This document shows positions 1 to 12,860 of a DNA stretch of 64,000 bases, piece by piece (the first letter of the stretch is position 1; each line of letters opens with the position of its first letter). Both the position numbers and the translations under genes were made by a program. A model generated the notes under the pieces. It searched no databases. It had not been told where the DNA came from and saw nothing but the letters and a program-made list of their open reading frames with translations. Source of the DNA: Paracentrotus lividus (lineage: Eukaryota; Echinodermata; Echinoidea; Camarodonta; Echinidae); NCBI GenBank assembly GCA_940671915.1, contig CALNVZ010003426.1, positions 47,447,954 through 47,511,953 on the forward strand. The letters are read 5' to 3'.

Positions 1-840
1 TGTGGTGTGTGACATTGAACTTCTTGCCACGCTCATTAAAGCTATTTATCGTCTGATATACCGCAAGGACCGTGGGCTTCATTGACCATGTTTGTTTGCA
101 TAATGATTATGGTGATTGCATCAAACTATACGATTACAAGATTCATTTGACATGGTTAGTTTGCGGTTAAGACATATAATCGCAAATTGAGTAATCTATT
201 ACCATTAGTAGAAACAAAACATTGCGACACGATTGTATGGAGCTTAAAACCAACGCGCGAACTAATTCATAATACAGTATATAAAAGCTTCTAGGTATAT
301 GACGCAAGAGACGGTACATTTACTACCTTAAATCGTGTGGGATGTCAAGATAATTTAATGGAGAAATGTCATATTAACGTGACTGTACCATGTGTACGTT
401 CATCATGTTCATGGTTTCCAAAAAATGGCGGGGGGGGGGAGAGAGACCCCTCAATCCGCTCTCATTACTCCATAAACAAAAATCGAAGGGTTAATATTTT
501 TAATTGACCCGGAATCGCGTATGGCCCCAGTGGACCCAAAAATGGGTCATTTTGACTCGTCAATATCTAGAGTATACCCTCTCACGGAGAGCGTATCGCT
601 TATAAAATATTATGAAGTGAAATGAATCTATAATATATATATCTTAATACAGTGTGGTTTTGATTCATGCGGTAGAGCAGTCTGAGGATGCCAGTGTGGT
701 TTATAAAGTGATAATGATGTGAATTGACTTATTATCACCACTCATCCTGCTCATTCGGAAGAAGTATGAGAAATCACTTGCGTGATTGTTATATCTGGAG
801 TTAAGAGGTGGGGGAGGGTGATAACGAGAGGGTGCTGATG
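1..840. other. No gene seen
   Basis: AT-rich sequence with a short G run at 429-438. No supported coding or repeat structure. Confidence 0.5.
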
Positions 841-977
841 GTAGAGAGAGAGAGGGGGGGGGGGAGAAAGAGAGAGAGAGAGAGAGAGAGAGGGAGGAGA
901 GAGGGGGGGATATGTACTCAGAGATTAAGCAAGTTTGTAATAAGGATGAGAAAAGGAAAGAGAAATAAATTGAGAGA

Positions 978-1016
<39 letters not shown>

Positions 1017-1036
1017 AGAGGGGGGGGGGGGGGGAG
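841..1036. repeat. GA/G-run microsatellite, two blocks
   Basis: (GA)n at 841-900 and 960-1015 with interspersed runs of 9-14 G. ORFs across it are low-complexity. Confidence 0.95.
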
Positions 1037-1046
1037 AAGGGGGAGA

Positions 1047-1308
1047 TAATGCGATAATGTGTGACTCCTTTGGAAGCATCAACTCAGTCTTTCATCCTTT
1101 CACAAAAACTCGGGAAAATGGATTATGTACCTGCCACCTTCATTTGCAATTTATTTGTTGATGCGTTACATTTATGATGCAAGAAAGGATCCTTGTAAAA
1201 GTGAGGAGTTCGTCTTCAATTATATGATGAAAATAAATATCCAAAATAGAAGAGCTGGGAATATGGCCCCTCCAAATATGGATTACCTTTTTTTTTCTAT
1301 ACGTACTT
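1047..1308. mobile_element. Right half of the same MITE family as 19769-20255
   Basis: Sequence from ATAATGTGTGACTCCTTTGG to TTTCTATACGTACTT follows 20025-20253 closely (shared blocks GTGTGACTCCTTT, TTGGAAAATGGATT-like and GTGAGGAGTT). TA follows at 1309-1310. The left half is absent and replaced by GA repeats ending near 1036. The two small ORFs here are parts of the element. Confidence 0.75.
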
Positions 1309-1486
1309 TATACCCGAGCAATATCTCGTAAACCTCATTACATCAACACTCTGCGCACGCACTCCCTCATTTTACAACACGCCACGGTCACGGGCGGTCG
1401 GACTAAAACAGACGCTCTGAGCGAGCAGTGAGAAATTAGCCAATTCTTATCCTCCGCTCTCTCTCTTTCTCTATTTTCGTCTACAG

Positions 1487-1566
1487 ATGAAGCAAATTGC
1501 CCAAGTGGATTTATACCTAGTGATTAATGCACATGATCAGACGAAATAGCGTCTCCTTCCTCTTCG
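1487..1566 (+). CDS. Candidate start exon with phase-1 donor
   Basis: A very strong acceptor (a CT-rich tract ending TTTTCGTCTACAG) precedes 1487, and a strong donor (TTCG|GTAAGTG) follows 1566. All three frames hit a stop in the first part of the exon, but ATG at 1527 opens a frame to the donor (MHMIRRNSVSFLF plus one base, phase 1). The pattern is the same as at 45662 and 62876. Against it, an upstream ATG at the first exon base opens a short overlapping frame. The exon could also be a last coding or non-coding exon. The next exon is uncertain; 12631-12860 is one phase-compatible candidate. Confidence 0.35.
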
Positions 1567-4500
1567 GTAAGTGTTTTTCCTCTTTCTCTCTCTCTCTTTT
1601 TACCCACATTTTCTTTCAATTTTCAAAATGAGATAAAAGCCCCATTAGTAATCTCAAGTTCAATGATGTACGTGCAGAATGTACTTTATTTGCTCAAACC
1701 TTTTTTCGGCCACCCGGATGGCGTGTATGACCAAATGGGTCCAAATAGACTTGATGATATAAACATTAAAGTATTTTAGATGTATATATATTTTGTTTTA
1801 TTATGGAGTTTTTCAGGGGTTGTTGTTCCAAATTAAGACCACATCGAATTCACTATTCATCTGGCAAGTAATGCATTATCATGAGTATAGATAGTGTTTT
1901 AGACAAGGTACATGGATTTATGCAATAGTTGTTTACACCTTCTAATGAACACATTTTTTAGTATGAGACCTATTAAGTAATTAGTCCCGTTCCTCTTAGT
2001 TTTTCAACATACAAATATTTATGCTGGAATAGCTATTTGGAGAAACAATATTATTGACTTACTTGATCGTAGATTCAGTAATAAAGTATTTTTTTTTTAT
2101 TATACCATTATCATAGATGTTTTTTTCCCCTGTGCCCTTCAAACTACAATGAGGCGGTATGTTATTATGAACAATAACAAGTCAAAACCGCAAAAGAGGA
2201 AGATGTCGTAAATGGTTGTTAGTTTCTGATCATTAATGTCAATTTATAAATGATTGAATACATTGAACTACATTGTATAAAGATTAATACCGCGAAAGCG
2301 AACGCGTGTAATAATAAATATGACACCTTTTAAACTTTATAATGTCATTAGAATGATTAACTATAGGTGCCACTGTACAATCATCATACTTTTATAACTC
2401 TTAGCAGATGTTTTGATAAACAATTTTAGATGAGTCTATTTGATATCATTTGAAAGTTCAAGTATTTTCATTTAGTTTTTTTGGGAGAAAATGAATGATG
2501 TATGAGGATGATATTGATTCTGTCTGTGTTGCCATATTGCTCGCCAATAAGCTACCCCCCCCCCCCGTATATTTAAGTTACGCCTACCATAGATACATGC
2601 TTTACTCATAATGTTTTCAAAGCATGCATATATGGCATGTATGATTCAGTTAAGTTTCTTTTTCCTGAGTTGTTCTTGAAATTTTGCACTTTCGTATTTC
2701 TGGTGGTTTCGCTTAGGTGCGTGGGATAGAATACGTAAAATAAGGGCAAATGAGTTTTTAGAAGATGCACAAACGACATCTAATGATATGGAGAAGGACG
2801 AATCAACAAAGGGAGATGATTAAGAAACAGAAGAAAAAATGATAAGAAAAACAAAATGGAGCAAAGATTGATAAAAATAAGAGCTGTGAAACAATGACCG
2901 GAAATAGCGAAGGAATTGTAGAAAGAGGACTAAGAAACAAAAAGAAAGTAGCAAAGATTAATGAGAAGTAAAATACGTCAACTTGAGAAATAAAACAATG
3001 ACCGGAAAGAACGAATGAATGGGAGTGGTGGAGATTGAAAAAGAGAGAGAAAAAAGAGAAGATTGATTAGAGACGTCAACTTGAAACGAAGGGAGGGAGA
3101 GAGACAGAGACTCAGAGAGACAGAGATTGGTAAGCAAAACCAAAAGAAGAAAAAAAAAAATCCAAACGAGGAAATACAATATTCATGAAAGATGCTTGTA
3201 AAGGACTGAATTCGTAGATATAGGAAAAGAAATAACCAGAGGCGCTTGTAATTGTGACGCCCCCATTATAAAAGCAACATCCAGCATTTAATGTTAGGAA
3301 CGTGAAGACTGTAATCAATCCTATAAGTAATTTTTAAAGTATATTAAATATAATTTATCTGATCGAAGATTTTGCATATCCTCTGCAGACGCAAGTCTGA
3401 GAACTACCTAATAAATATCGCCTTCAACAAACTTTTCCGCACCCCCCTTACCCCTCACATTTTCATCTTGGTCTTAAGGACGCCCCTACAGGGATCGTTT
3501 TTGGTGCTTGACATCTGTGTATTGATTCGAGTTGTTTGAACAGAATGTCTGTATAAGAGTCTCATCGCTTTCAAAACAAGTAGATCAAAATCCATCTTAT
3601 CCAGCATGTCTAGAGTAACTCCAAATATTGAATCAATTTGTTCCATTCCATTGGGACGGATTTTTTATTTTTAATTTTTAATTTTTATAAACTCGTATAG
3701 AAAATGCTATCACGTGAACTTTAAACGGAACATTGGTGGAATTTAGATCGTTTAAAGTTAAGCGAATGCAATACACTAAAGCAACTATACACTGCCAAAA
3801 ATGTTGCATTATGGGTTAGGAACCGGGACAGGTTTGAGGCGGTGCAATAAAAGGGTGCTGGTCCGTATTGGCGTTTATCATGAAAATAATTTTAGCCCTT
3901 CCTCTTTTTTTTTTTCGAAAAATAATTTTGCGGGTAGTGTGAACTTCCTTAATACTTTCTTTGAAAACAATGATTTATGGATAGTGAAGGCATATTGTCT
4001 ACATTTTGATTTCTAAACGGATGGGGGAAATGATCGTCCATATCCTCTTTACAGGGTAAAACCATGAAGTTTCATGCACAACTCAATTCATGTCGATACT
4101 GACATTCATTACAGAGTTCTTGAGGAAGTCATCGCACATTTACTACTGCATCTGGAAGACCAAAATTCATTTTGAAAGTTTGATCGATTAAGAATGAATT
4201 GCAATTAAGCTGATATCTTTAACTTTAACGCTTCCAGTCGCATTTCGGGTTTTAAAAGAACTCAATTTGGTACGAATTCATATTGGACAGTAATATTTTC
4301 GAGTTCTAAACTGCAAATAACGAAGCAAGTTTTTGGAACGGTATTGTTTAAATGGATCTTTTCGCTTGAATATTGTTTTCACAGTATAATCATAATAACA
4401 TTTCCATTAAGTTGTACGAACTGACTTGTATGAAGTAGTTTATTCTTAATTTATATAAATATTTGTTATTTATATACATGTAGATCATTTAATATTGTAA

Positions 4501-4827
4501 GTAATATGAGGGAAATAATGTGTTCTTGTGTGAACGTCACAAAACGATACACTTTTTTGCATCTAGCTAAAATGATACATTTTTGGTCGTGTGAACGGGG
4601 AAATCCGCGTCAATGTCAGGCTGATCGTCTGCAGTGGACTAATTTGCTTTTTCGATCACTAATGACCCTAATCACCCTTGTGTGTGAGGGTCGTTGTTTG
4701 GAAAGAGCAAGGATGAACAAATTTGCACATTAAAGAGCCGTTCACATACCAAAGAAGTATGCCTCTACAAATTCCTCCGATAGGTTAGAGAGTTTGCATG
4801 GTGGTGCCATACTGTCTTCATGTATAC
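1567..4827. other. No supported gene; AT-rich, purine-rich at 2770-3140
   Basis: Possible intron of the gene starting at 1527. A phase-1-compatible open stretch follows CGCTTAG at 2716 (AWDRIRKIRANEFLEDA, stop near 2821). It falls in purine-rich DNA where stops are rare, so I do not call it. Confidence 0.4.
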
Positions 4828-4996
4828 AGACCTTACGCATATGACGTCATAATCTCATAGCGCCCTCCCTTAAAGGATATAGGAATACGCGTGAACGGAG
4901 TTGTCAGAGATGCGCCAGTTGCAGATCACAAACACGTGCAAGGCAATGGCCTCAGCCTCTAAGATGGCGACGCGATGACGTCAATGCATAAGGTCT
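4828..4996. mobile_element. 170-bp MITE with a CRE-like palindrome in each end
   Basis: AGACCTTACGCATATGACGT at the left is inverted at the right (TGACGTCAATGCATAAGGTCT). Each end carries TGACGTCA (4842-4849 and 4976-4983), the consensus CREB/ATF site. The interior includes AAGATGGCG near the right end. Confidence 0.7.
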
Positions 4997-5439
4997 ATTG
5001 TTAAAAATGCGTAATGCGCAGCCCGTCTCTATTGCGCATTGTGGCGTTTAATCGCGCATGCTCATGATGGTAGCTTCACTTTGCACACCTCCTAACCGTT
5101 AGGATCAGGACGCAATGTTGATGAAGCAAATCTCCTCAGAACGGCACCATCCTGATCTCTCGAGAGAAGGGACTGATTTGATTGGATTTCATTCTGGTGT
5201 TTGTATTGTGCATTGTTGTCGTGGTCCAGATACAAGGGTTTGTTTAGGAAGGTGCCTTTGTTCTGCTTCGTGTCAATCAAAACCGGTTGCCATGGCATTC
5301 CGAGTATTATACCAATATTGAAACAATGTATTTGAACAAATTTCTTTACCAAATATATTACGACCGAAACATACCGATGCAAACTTCCTAATAGTGTTTA
5401 ATATCATTGTATACTCAATATTCATATTTTGGAATGTGA

Positions 5440-5684
5440 TTTTATCTTACTCTATTTACTCATGTACATACTTTCTATTATACTTTATCGTGTTCATTAT
5501 GAGTATTTGCTATATTCGCTTTTATAATGATTATTTTGTAACTTTGTTTTGATGCAATATTGATTTTCTTGTAATTTTATTTTTTTATCGGGGATGCAGA
5601 CCTGTACGGGTTTTTACAAATCCTTGTCGGCATCCCTAGACATGTTTGTCTGAATAAATACAATACAATACAATACAATGTTAA
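5440..5684 (+). mobile_element. 3' tail of a 5'-truncated non-LTR retrotransposon
   Basis: An AT-rich 3' UTR-like stretch runs through GGGGATGCAGACCTGTACGG and CTTGTCGGCATCCC to AATAAA (5653-5658) and an (AATAC)n tail (about 5657-5680). Short-repeat tails of this form are typical of CR1/L2-type elements in invertebrates. No reverse-transcriptase coding is left; the 5' edge is approximate. Confidence 0.55.
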
Positions 5685-6504
5685 CCATCAGATTAAAGAA
5701 CCAATTACTTGGTTATCCACGAAATTTCTGTACATTTTAAACAAACAGTGAAACCCATGAATTTATTAAGTTATTTAATACGAAAACAAGTTCATAAAGA
5801 GGACATTCTTTGTTCGTCTTTTTCATCATTGATCCATTGTCATCCTGGCTCTAAATTGAAATGTCATATTTTGGATGTCTAATAAATAATTTAGATGAAG
5901 CAGGGGATGTTCATATTTAAATGATTTATTTAACTTAAAGCCGGAAGAAAATACATTTTACTGGCATCCCAAGAATTGGACAGATGCCCCATCATAACTG
6001 CTCGAGTGCTTTCGAAGTGTGCTTCCGCAAACCCCACCCATTTACTTTGATGTTAGTACAGAAAAAAGGGCACGTAATCTTTCATCGACTTGTCGATAAG
6101 GCATTTTGAGCTTTTATTACAATGGCCTCCAATGGCGCATTAATGCAATAATTGATGTACTCTTCCCAAATTGGCAATTCCCGGCGCTTCCTGGGGTTTG
6201 CTGGGCTTTATGGCTTTTGTGCATGCCGCGGCGCAATATTGCATGATTTTACAGTTCATCTTTTCTCATTACCAAAGTCCATGGTTACCATGCGGCATCC
6301 TGTATTATCAATTTATTTTTATTTACCGATGCTCTTGTGAAACTAGAAAAACACAAACATGTCGTTTATGATTTACTGCTTAATATTGTGCTTTTTTTGT
6401 TGTTCCGTTATAACTAGAACAAGGACATTCTCCCGTTCATTTTGTAAATTGTAATCAATAAAATTTTGTAAAAATGGGGGGGGGGAGGTGAGCAAAGAAA
6501 ACGG

Positions 6505-6580
6505 GATTCTATCGGGATTCGAACCCAGGACCTCCTGATTACTAGACACGTGCTCTACCGCGTGAGCTATGGCAAGTTTT
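6505..6580 (-). repeat. tRNA-like element (SINE or tRNA pseudogene)
   Basis: On the minus strand, TAGCTCACGCGGTAGAGCA (A box) and GGGTTCGAATCCC (B box) are spaced as in a tRNA. The acceptor arms do not pair and the anticodon loop lacks the expected U33, so a working tRNA is unlikely. Confidence 0.6.
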
Positions 6581-7012
6581 CATGGCGATGTCCGTCCCAG
6601 AAAATCCCTTACCTTTCATTGCTTGAGTGATCAGAAGCTATAGAACTTAGCAAAGGTCAGATTCAACCTTCTTTCAAATCAATATAATTTTTATTATGTG
6701 ATTAAGATACGTAGGCAGCTAACAGAATTTTTTTTATATATTCCAGACGAATTTTGTATTTAGTAATTTGCATATATCTTGAGTGATTTGGGATTAGCGT
6801 TGCTATGGACACGGATGACAAGGATAATCAGCTTTTACAGTATTTTGTAAAGATAATGTTTTAGCTTCAGGATAAGAAAGGATTTTGTAACGATGCAATT
6901 TTGATGAGATGGATTCAAACTAAAACGCCCTCAAAATATTACCTGATTTCTCGGGCATTATTTTCTGAGATTTGTTGGTGTCTAGGCATGTTATGTGATG
7001 ATTTTCTATTTA

Positions 7013-7540
7013 GGGCATTAATTCCATGTGGGGCATTAATTCCATATGGAGCATTGATCCCATATACAGTCTGTGTAAAAAAAAAATCGTACAGTCGGAA
7101 AAAAAATATTTAGGTGTGAAATATTTTCAAATAATGTGTGTATGTGGAACCAAAATAAAGCCAAATAATTTTCCTTGTTGATGCGCTTTGTTCTGTATAA
7201 TTTGCTTTCGTAAAACAAAAGTTATGCTAAATTTTGTGCGACGAGGAACAAATCGAAATTGAGCACTTCATAGCCATTATGCGAAACCTATACACAAAGG
7301 CATGGGACGGCGTGCGAAAAATTGATTTTTCTTGATTGTAGAAAACTAGTCATATTTCAAAAATTACAACCCCAAATGTGATGAAAATTGCAGGTGAAAG
7401 CCTGATCTTCGTGCTTTTTGGAAATACCAAACAATAGCAGGCTGTGATTAATCTTCATACTATAAAAAAATGTTTTCCACGTGTACCATTTTATTTGACA
7501 CAGACTGTAGAGCATTAAACCCATGTTGGGATTATGAGGA
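7013..7540. repeat. GGGCATTAATTCCATATG minisatellite split by MITE copy A
   Basis: Units of about 19 bp (GGGCATTAATTCCATGTG, GGGCATTAATTCCATATG, GAGCATTGATCCCATATA) run up to the MITE at 7067. GAGCATTAAACCCATGTTGG resumes directly after it at 7510. Confidence 0.75.
7067..7507. mobile_element. Tc1/mariner-type MITE, copy A
   Basis: Ends are CAGTCTGTGTAAAAAAA and its inverse TTTGACACAGACTG, flanked by TA (7065-7066 and 7508-7509). The body matches copy B at 9203-9672 along its length; copy A lacks about 24 bp near 7262. No transposase frame is present. It sits inside a minisatellite (see 7013-7540). Confidence 0.85.
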
Positions 7541-8052
7541 TGGAGAAGATAGCGTACAAGGGGATTATCAGCTAACTCGTATTAGGAGGAGGGGGTACCC
7601 CTTCCCCATCTTTTGTAATATCTTTTTCTTGTCTATCTTTTTTAGTTATGGCACAAACATTTTTTTGTTATTTACAACAAAAAAAAGTTTTATTGTACAT
7701 GTATTTCTTGTTTTGTCGTACCATGTAATGTACAAATACGTGATTTCTCCCCCCCCCTTTTTTGTGGTCGGTTGATTGCATAAATGTGTTGTAAGGATAG
7801 TCTAGACATAAAAGTAAAAGACGTAAATGTATATTTCCCCGTTTTTATCACGATTGGTCTTATTTTTCAAAGAATAAAGAACATTCAGTGCCTGCTCTCG
7901 TGTCCTTTAGAATGGGGAAACACAACCTTGTTTATATTTGTATAATTAGTTTACACTTGGCAGGGAAGATAATGTATGTTGGCCATTTAAACATCCAATT
8001 AATTATGTTATACGGAATGATTTATAACCTTCGCTCATTAATTTGTGTTCTC

Positions 8053-8104
8053 CTCCCCCCCCCTCTCTCTCTCTCTCTATCTATCTCACTCACTCTCTCA
8101 CTCA
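8053..8104. repeat. C-run and CT microsatellite
   Basis: A run of C followed by (CT)n, then CTAT and ACTC repeats. Confidence 0.9.
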
Positions 8105-9202
8105 TTACGAATTCATAATAATCTATTTCTTCAGCAGGGACTAGCTAGAAAGAGATATGAAAGGTGTGTGTGGGGGGGGGTGGTTGTAAAAAAAGCTCTT
8201 GATTGGTATTTTATGCGTGTCTTTCATTATTTTTCCATCGAGCAGAAATGGAGTTTTTTATTAGTCATGATTCTGAGTTCACTTATGAATGGGTAATTGT
8301 ACCATTATAGACTCTCGACCAAGGACCTTGGTGGCGTGGTATCTATTCATTCTTGAATCATTTCCACAATTTACTCTTTAATCAAGTAGTCTAGGTTCAG
8401 ACTTTATTCTCACATGTTTCTGTATGTACATGGGAATATTATTTGACCGAAAATGAAATAATGCAGGGCTTATCCAACCTCTTTGATAATATAATAAACA
8501 TTTTTTTTTCTGTAACGATAACGTCAACAGTGAAAACACATCCACCACTACCACCACCACCACAAACTATACACCAACGCCAACAAAAACGTACTACAAT
8601 TAGTTACAACCGGAGGAAATACTGTGCCGCCATTAATAATTGCCAATGCTATTTAGATATAAACTCTAATATTTTCATTCATATAATGCAATTCTCAAAA
8701 CGAAAATCTATATAATTGAGGAATATTCAATAATATCATAGAAATAACAAGCAGTCTTTATGGTCTCTTGTTAGTAAGCAAATTTATTTGTCGATGAACA
8801 CTGCCCTTTAGATCAAAATGATTTTGTTTAGGGTCTCAATCTGAAAACTAATATTTGTCTGATACTTCCACATAGCTGTGTGTATTGAAATTTTTTCCCT
8901 TGAACGATTATTATACATGTACGTCGGGGTTTATTTATCAAGAAAATCAAATATTTTAGTAAAACATTGGGCATAATGTCCGGGGAAAATGAAGCGTATA
9001 GTTGTAACCAAAAAGGTGTTAAATTCCATATTTGAACACAGGACGAATGACTTTATTTTGTCAATAACGGCATTAGTACCTTTATAACAGGAACTCATGT
9101 TCACGAGTGGGATAACTGCATTTCGAAGAAAATGTGTATTTTAAACGTTCGAAATATGCATGCTAAATTCAACAGCATCCTCTCAGATATTCTTGAGCTA
9201 TA

Positions 9203-9672
9203 CAGTCTGTGCCAAAAAAAAGTGGTACAGTCGGGAAAAAAAAAAATAATTTAGGTGTGAAATTTTTTCAAATAATGAGTGTATGTGGTACCAAATTAAA
9301 GCTAAAAGATTTTTCTTGCTGATGTGCTTTGTTGTGTATAATTTGCTTTCGTAAAACAAAAGTTATGTTAAATTTTGTGCGACGAGGAACAAATCGGAAT
9401 TATGCTCTTCTGTTGTTCTGGAGCGCTGAATTCATGGCCATTATGCGAAACCTACACAAAGGCATAGGACGGCGTGCGAAAAAATGGATTTTTCTTGAGT
9501 GTGGAAAACCAGTCATATCTCAAAAATTACAGCACCAAACGTGATGAAAAAAGTTGCAGAAGAAAGTTTGATTTTCCTGCTTTATTAAAAAACCAAACAA
9601 TACCAGGTTGTGATTAATCTTCATACTATAAAAAATGTTTTCCACTTGTACCATTTAATTTGACACAGACTG
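9203..9672. mobile_element. Tc1/mariner-type MITE, copy B
   Basis: CAGTCTGTGCCAAAAAAA at the left and TTTGACACAGACTG at the right, flanked by TA (9201-9202 and 9673-9674). The orientation is the same as copy A, 2.1 kb upstream. It is non-coding; the 71-residue ORF inside is a chance frame also partly present in copy A. Confidence 0.85.
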
Positions 9673-10957
9673 TAGTGGCATTGTTTCCAAAAAATAATGA
9701 CGTACACATGCTACAAGCGGATGTATGATCATGATGATGTTAAATTGAGGTAAAAAAACAAAACACACACAAACAAAAAAAAACACACAAACAAACAAAC
9801 AAATAAAGGGAAAATAAAGAAAGGAGGTTTGTAATGAAAGTATTTGTTTGTTTTTTGTACATAATTGAAAATTAATTTTGAACTGATGAGAGGCAAGCAA
9901 TAATTATAAAATAACAAATCTTCATAATAAGCTTCCTACAAAATATAAATGACATTTTTGAAAAATGTCTTTATGTGATTGATAGGCAGCTGAAAATTAG
10001 AAATATTTAGGAAAAATGCACAGTTACGACAAAAGCTGCATTGTGTTGCAAAATAATCATGTATTATACAACTATGTTGTATGCTCAGTTATCACTTATT
10101 TTCTTTCAAAACATATAGGGAAAAGGCATAAGTACATAATATGTTTTCTAATTTATTTCCTAACTTTCAAGTTTAACTTTTTGGGTGCAAATATATATCT
10201 CGATTTGGTGATGTGTAATGTACACCGATTTTTGAAGGCCTATATATTTTCTTCAAATGTCGAGGGGTATTGTTATTTTCTGGATGAACATATATCATGT
10301 ATATCTAGTTCTTTTCATATCTTGTATATGTCATCGATACTTTCAAAAGCATGGAATTCCCAGTGCCTACAGTGTAAAGGGATAGCATTAATCAACGAAA
10401 ATGAGTAATTAGCTAAGTGCAATCGTGGGTATAGCGCTGAATCCCTCCTATAATACTTGTAATCATATACACACATTTTGCTTTCAGAATATCAGGTTTA
10501 GCAATGTGATCATTTCACATAGATTTTGAAATTTCCCTTCTGCCTGGCCCTCAACGGACAGACGATATTATTTCCAGGCAAGGCTTGGTCACACTGTACT
10601 GGCCTTGGTCACACCTGACGAACAGACGAAACACCGACATTACATTGAAACGGAATAATGCAGAGATGCCAACCCAACGGAGTAATATAACATTAGAAAT
10701 CAGAAGGTGAATAGCGCAAATATTATTTTGAAACAGCTGAACCGAATGTTTTCTCGTGAACAATTTGAAAGAAAGCATGAATGACAACGTTTCGCTCTGT
10801 CATTCAATTTTGAGACTGCATTCAAACCAATAGATTGCTTTCTCTTGTGAACAAATCATTTGTTTTTATCTCTTTTAACTATTTGTGTTATTCGCGTTTT
10901 AATATTCTTCTAATATTCCGTAGGGTTGGCATCTCTGGTGGCAGTGTCACTTGACTC

Positions 10958-10958
<1 letters not shown>

Positions 10959-11034
<76 letters not shown>
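10959..11034. repeat. (TA)n microsatellite
   Basis: About 38 TA units with one TG interruption. Confidence 0.95.
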
Positions 11035-11340
11035 TACTTCAAAGAATGGCAGTTCAGATTTGAGACTGGGAAACTAATGATAAACAAAAAACAACGACGA
11101 CAACAATAAAATCAAGCCATGACAAAACAGCAACATAAGAAGGCTAAAAGTAGTAGGGAACATGAAGTCCGGAAAAGTCGAGCAAGATAATTACGTACCA
11201 CATGCCGATCATTAAGATGGTAACCAAATCATTAGGGGGAGGGGGTGCACAAGGCGGCAAAAGGATAAAATAAAAATAGAAATTTGAATTAGAAAACCAT
11301 TCGAGATACCATGCATACGGTCGATACATGCTTACTAAAT

Positions 11341-11430
11341 CAGCTATGTAGCTAGGTGGGAGCAGGGGTGGGGGGGGGTGGGGGGAGCCTTCTCTCTGGT
11401 ACGTAGCTGGATAGGAGGGGGGGGGGTCAG
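11341..11430 (+). repeat. G-run duplication
   Basis: TAGCTAGGTGGGAGCAGGGG and TAGCTGGATAGGAGGGG are two related units, each followed by long G runs. G-quadruplex formation is possible. Confidence 0.5.
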
Positions 11431-12630
11431 GAGATTGAAAAACATGATAATTATATAAGAAGGCTAAAAGTAGGAAACCACTTCAAGACAAACTGTCGGG
11501 ACACATGACGATGGTTTCTGCATGATTTGTTTTATATAGACGACAGGATACGGGAGAGCCCCCAATCGAAAAACAAAGTATATTTAGGAATAGATGGAGA
11601 GGGGAGATGTATGTTGTGAGCATGGGCGTCAAACATGGATATGGTGACATGGGGATTTAAAAAATAGAGAAGAATAGACAGAGAGAAAGAGAGAGAGAGA
11701 GAGAGAGGAGAAGAGGCGGAGGAGGAGCGAGAAGTAGGTGGATACCCCACCCCCCCCCCCAAAAAAAAATGGGGGAAATAACCCTCCCAGATTTTTCCGC
11801 GCTCTAACCACAAGCTATACGCCACCCCGCGCAAGTCAAACAAAAACCTTGTACCTCTACGGTATAGTATATGACTTGTGCTGAATGAAAAATGAAATTA
11901 ACAGACAATGTTGCATTATGTATATCATGGGATCAACCATGTAGACAACAATAGGATTATGTTAAATGTTAAACCAGACACAATGGCAAGGTAAACTAAA
12001 TATAGAGACATGGTTAGACATGACTTGTGGACTGTGAAAGAATTTTTAAAAGAATATATGTTTAGGAAATATGGAAGCAGGAAATAGCTTTTCCTTTGAA
12101 CTTTCTCGGTGTATAATGTCGAACTTTCATAAATTGAATCGATCACGTTTTCATCTTTTCATGCTTGACCATGTTTCAATTTGTCTCGAAAGTCGAAAGG
12201 TGCGTGGGATTCATGCAAGCAGCACTTTTCACTTCAACTTTTAGCTCATTCCCAATATTGCCTATTTTCTGAAGAACATGTATTTTCTACTATACGTTTG
12301 ACCCCTCGATACTTTACCGCTACTTTCATCCATTGTGTATTAGCCCCATTACTATTTTCAGCGTATGGGCACTTTAGTACAAGGGGCGTCACTAGAAAAT
12401 TGTAATTTTGAGAAGGTGGTGGGAGTTGGTATAATTAAACTGAATGCTTTGTGATGGTTAAATTTCTATAAAAAAACACATTGGGGGAAAATGGTATGAC
12501 TCCCCAACAACCTTTAAGACCGGTATTCAAGTTAATATTCTTTGAAGGGGGACATGGGGAGGGTCGAGAGGGGTGGGGGTGGGGTGAAACTTCGCCTCCT
12601 TCGTCGATCAACTTTTCACGTCCCTGTCAG

Positions 12631-12860
12631 TGTCATCTCTCACTTCCATTGTCTGTGCCACTTTACGGACTGAAATCTATTTTCCATCCCAAAGTGCAAG
12701 TGGTCTTGATACCATCTGGTTTATCGATGATTTCCCATCCGTCAGAAATTGCACACTTTCACTGCTTTCATGTAGACACGCAAGCTTTCAAGCGGGGCGA
12801 ATGGGGCCTCAATATTTCCAGACATTCGGAGGGTATATCCACACACGCTTCCATTTCTAA
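12631..12860 (+). CDS. Doubtful second exon for the gene starting at 1527
   Basis: The acceptor-like TTTTCACGTCCCTGTCAG ends at 12630. In phase 1 the frame reads VSSLTSIVCATLRTEIYF and stays open to a stop at 12858-12860. Joined to the exon at 1487-1566 it would complete a believable signal peptide (cleavage after VCA). The intron would be 11 kb, the rest of the peptide (SCRHASFQAGRMGPQYF and so on) resembles nothing I know, and another overlapping frame is also open. The match may be chance. Confidence 0.15.

Noticed and set aside
2717..2822. Phase-1 open stretch after CGCTTAG that could follow the 1527 start exon
   Set aside because: It lies in purine-rich DNA where stops are rare and would give a very short product with a poor signal peptide.
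6505..6580. Functional tRNA gene
   Set aside because: A and B boxes are good, but the acceptor stem does not pair and the anticodon loop is wrong.
10016..10408. 130-codon + strand ORF
   Set aside because: AT-rich composition, no motif, no splice sites in frame, no homologous feel.
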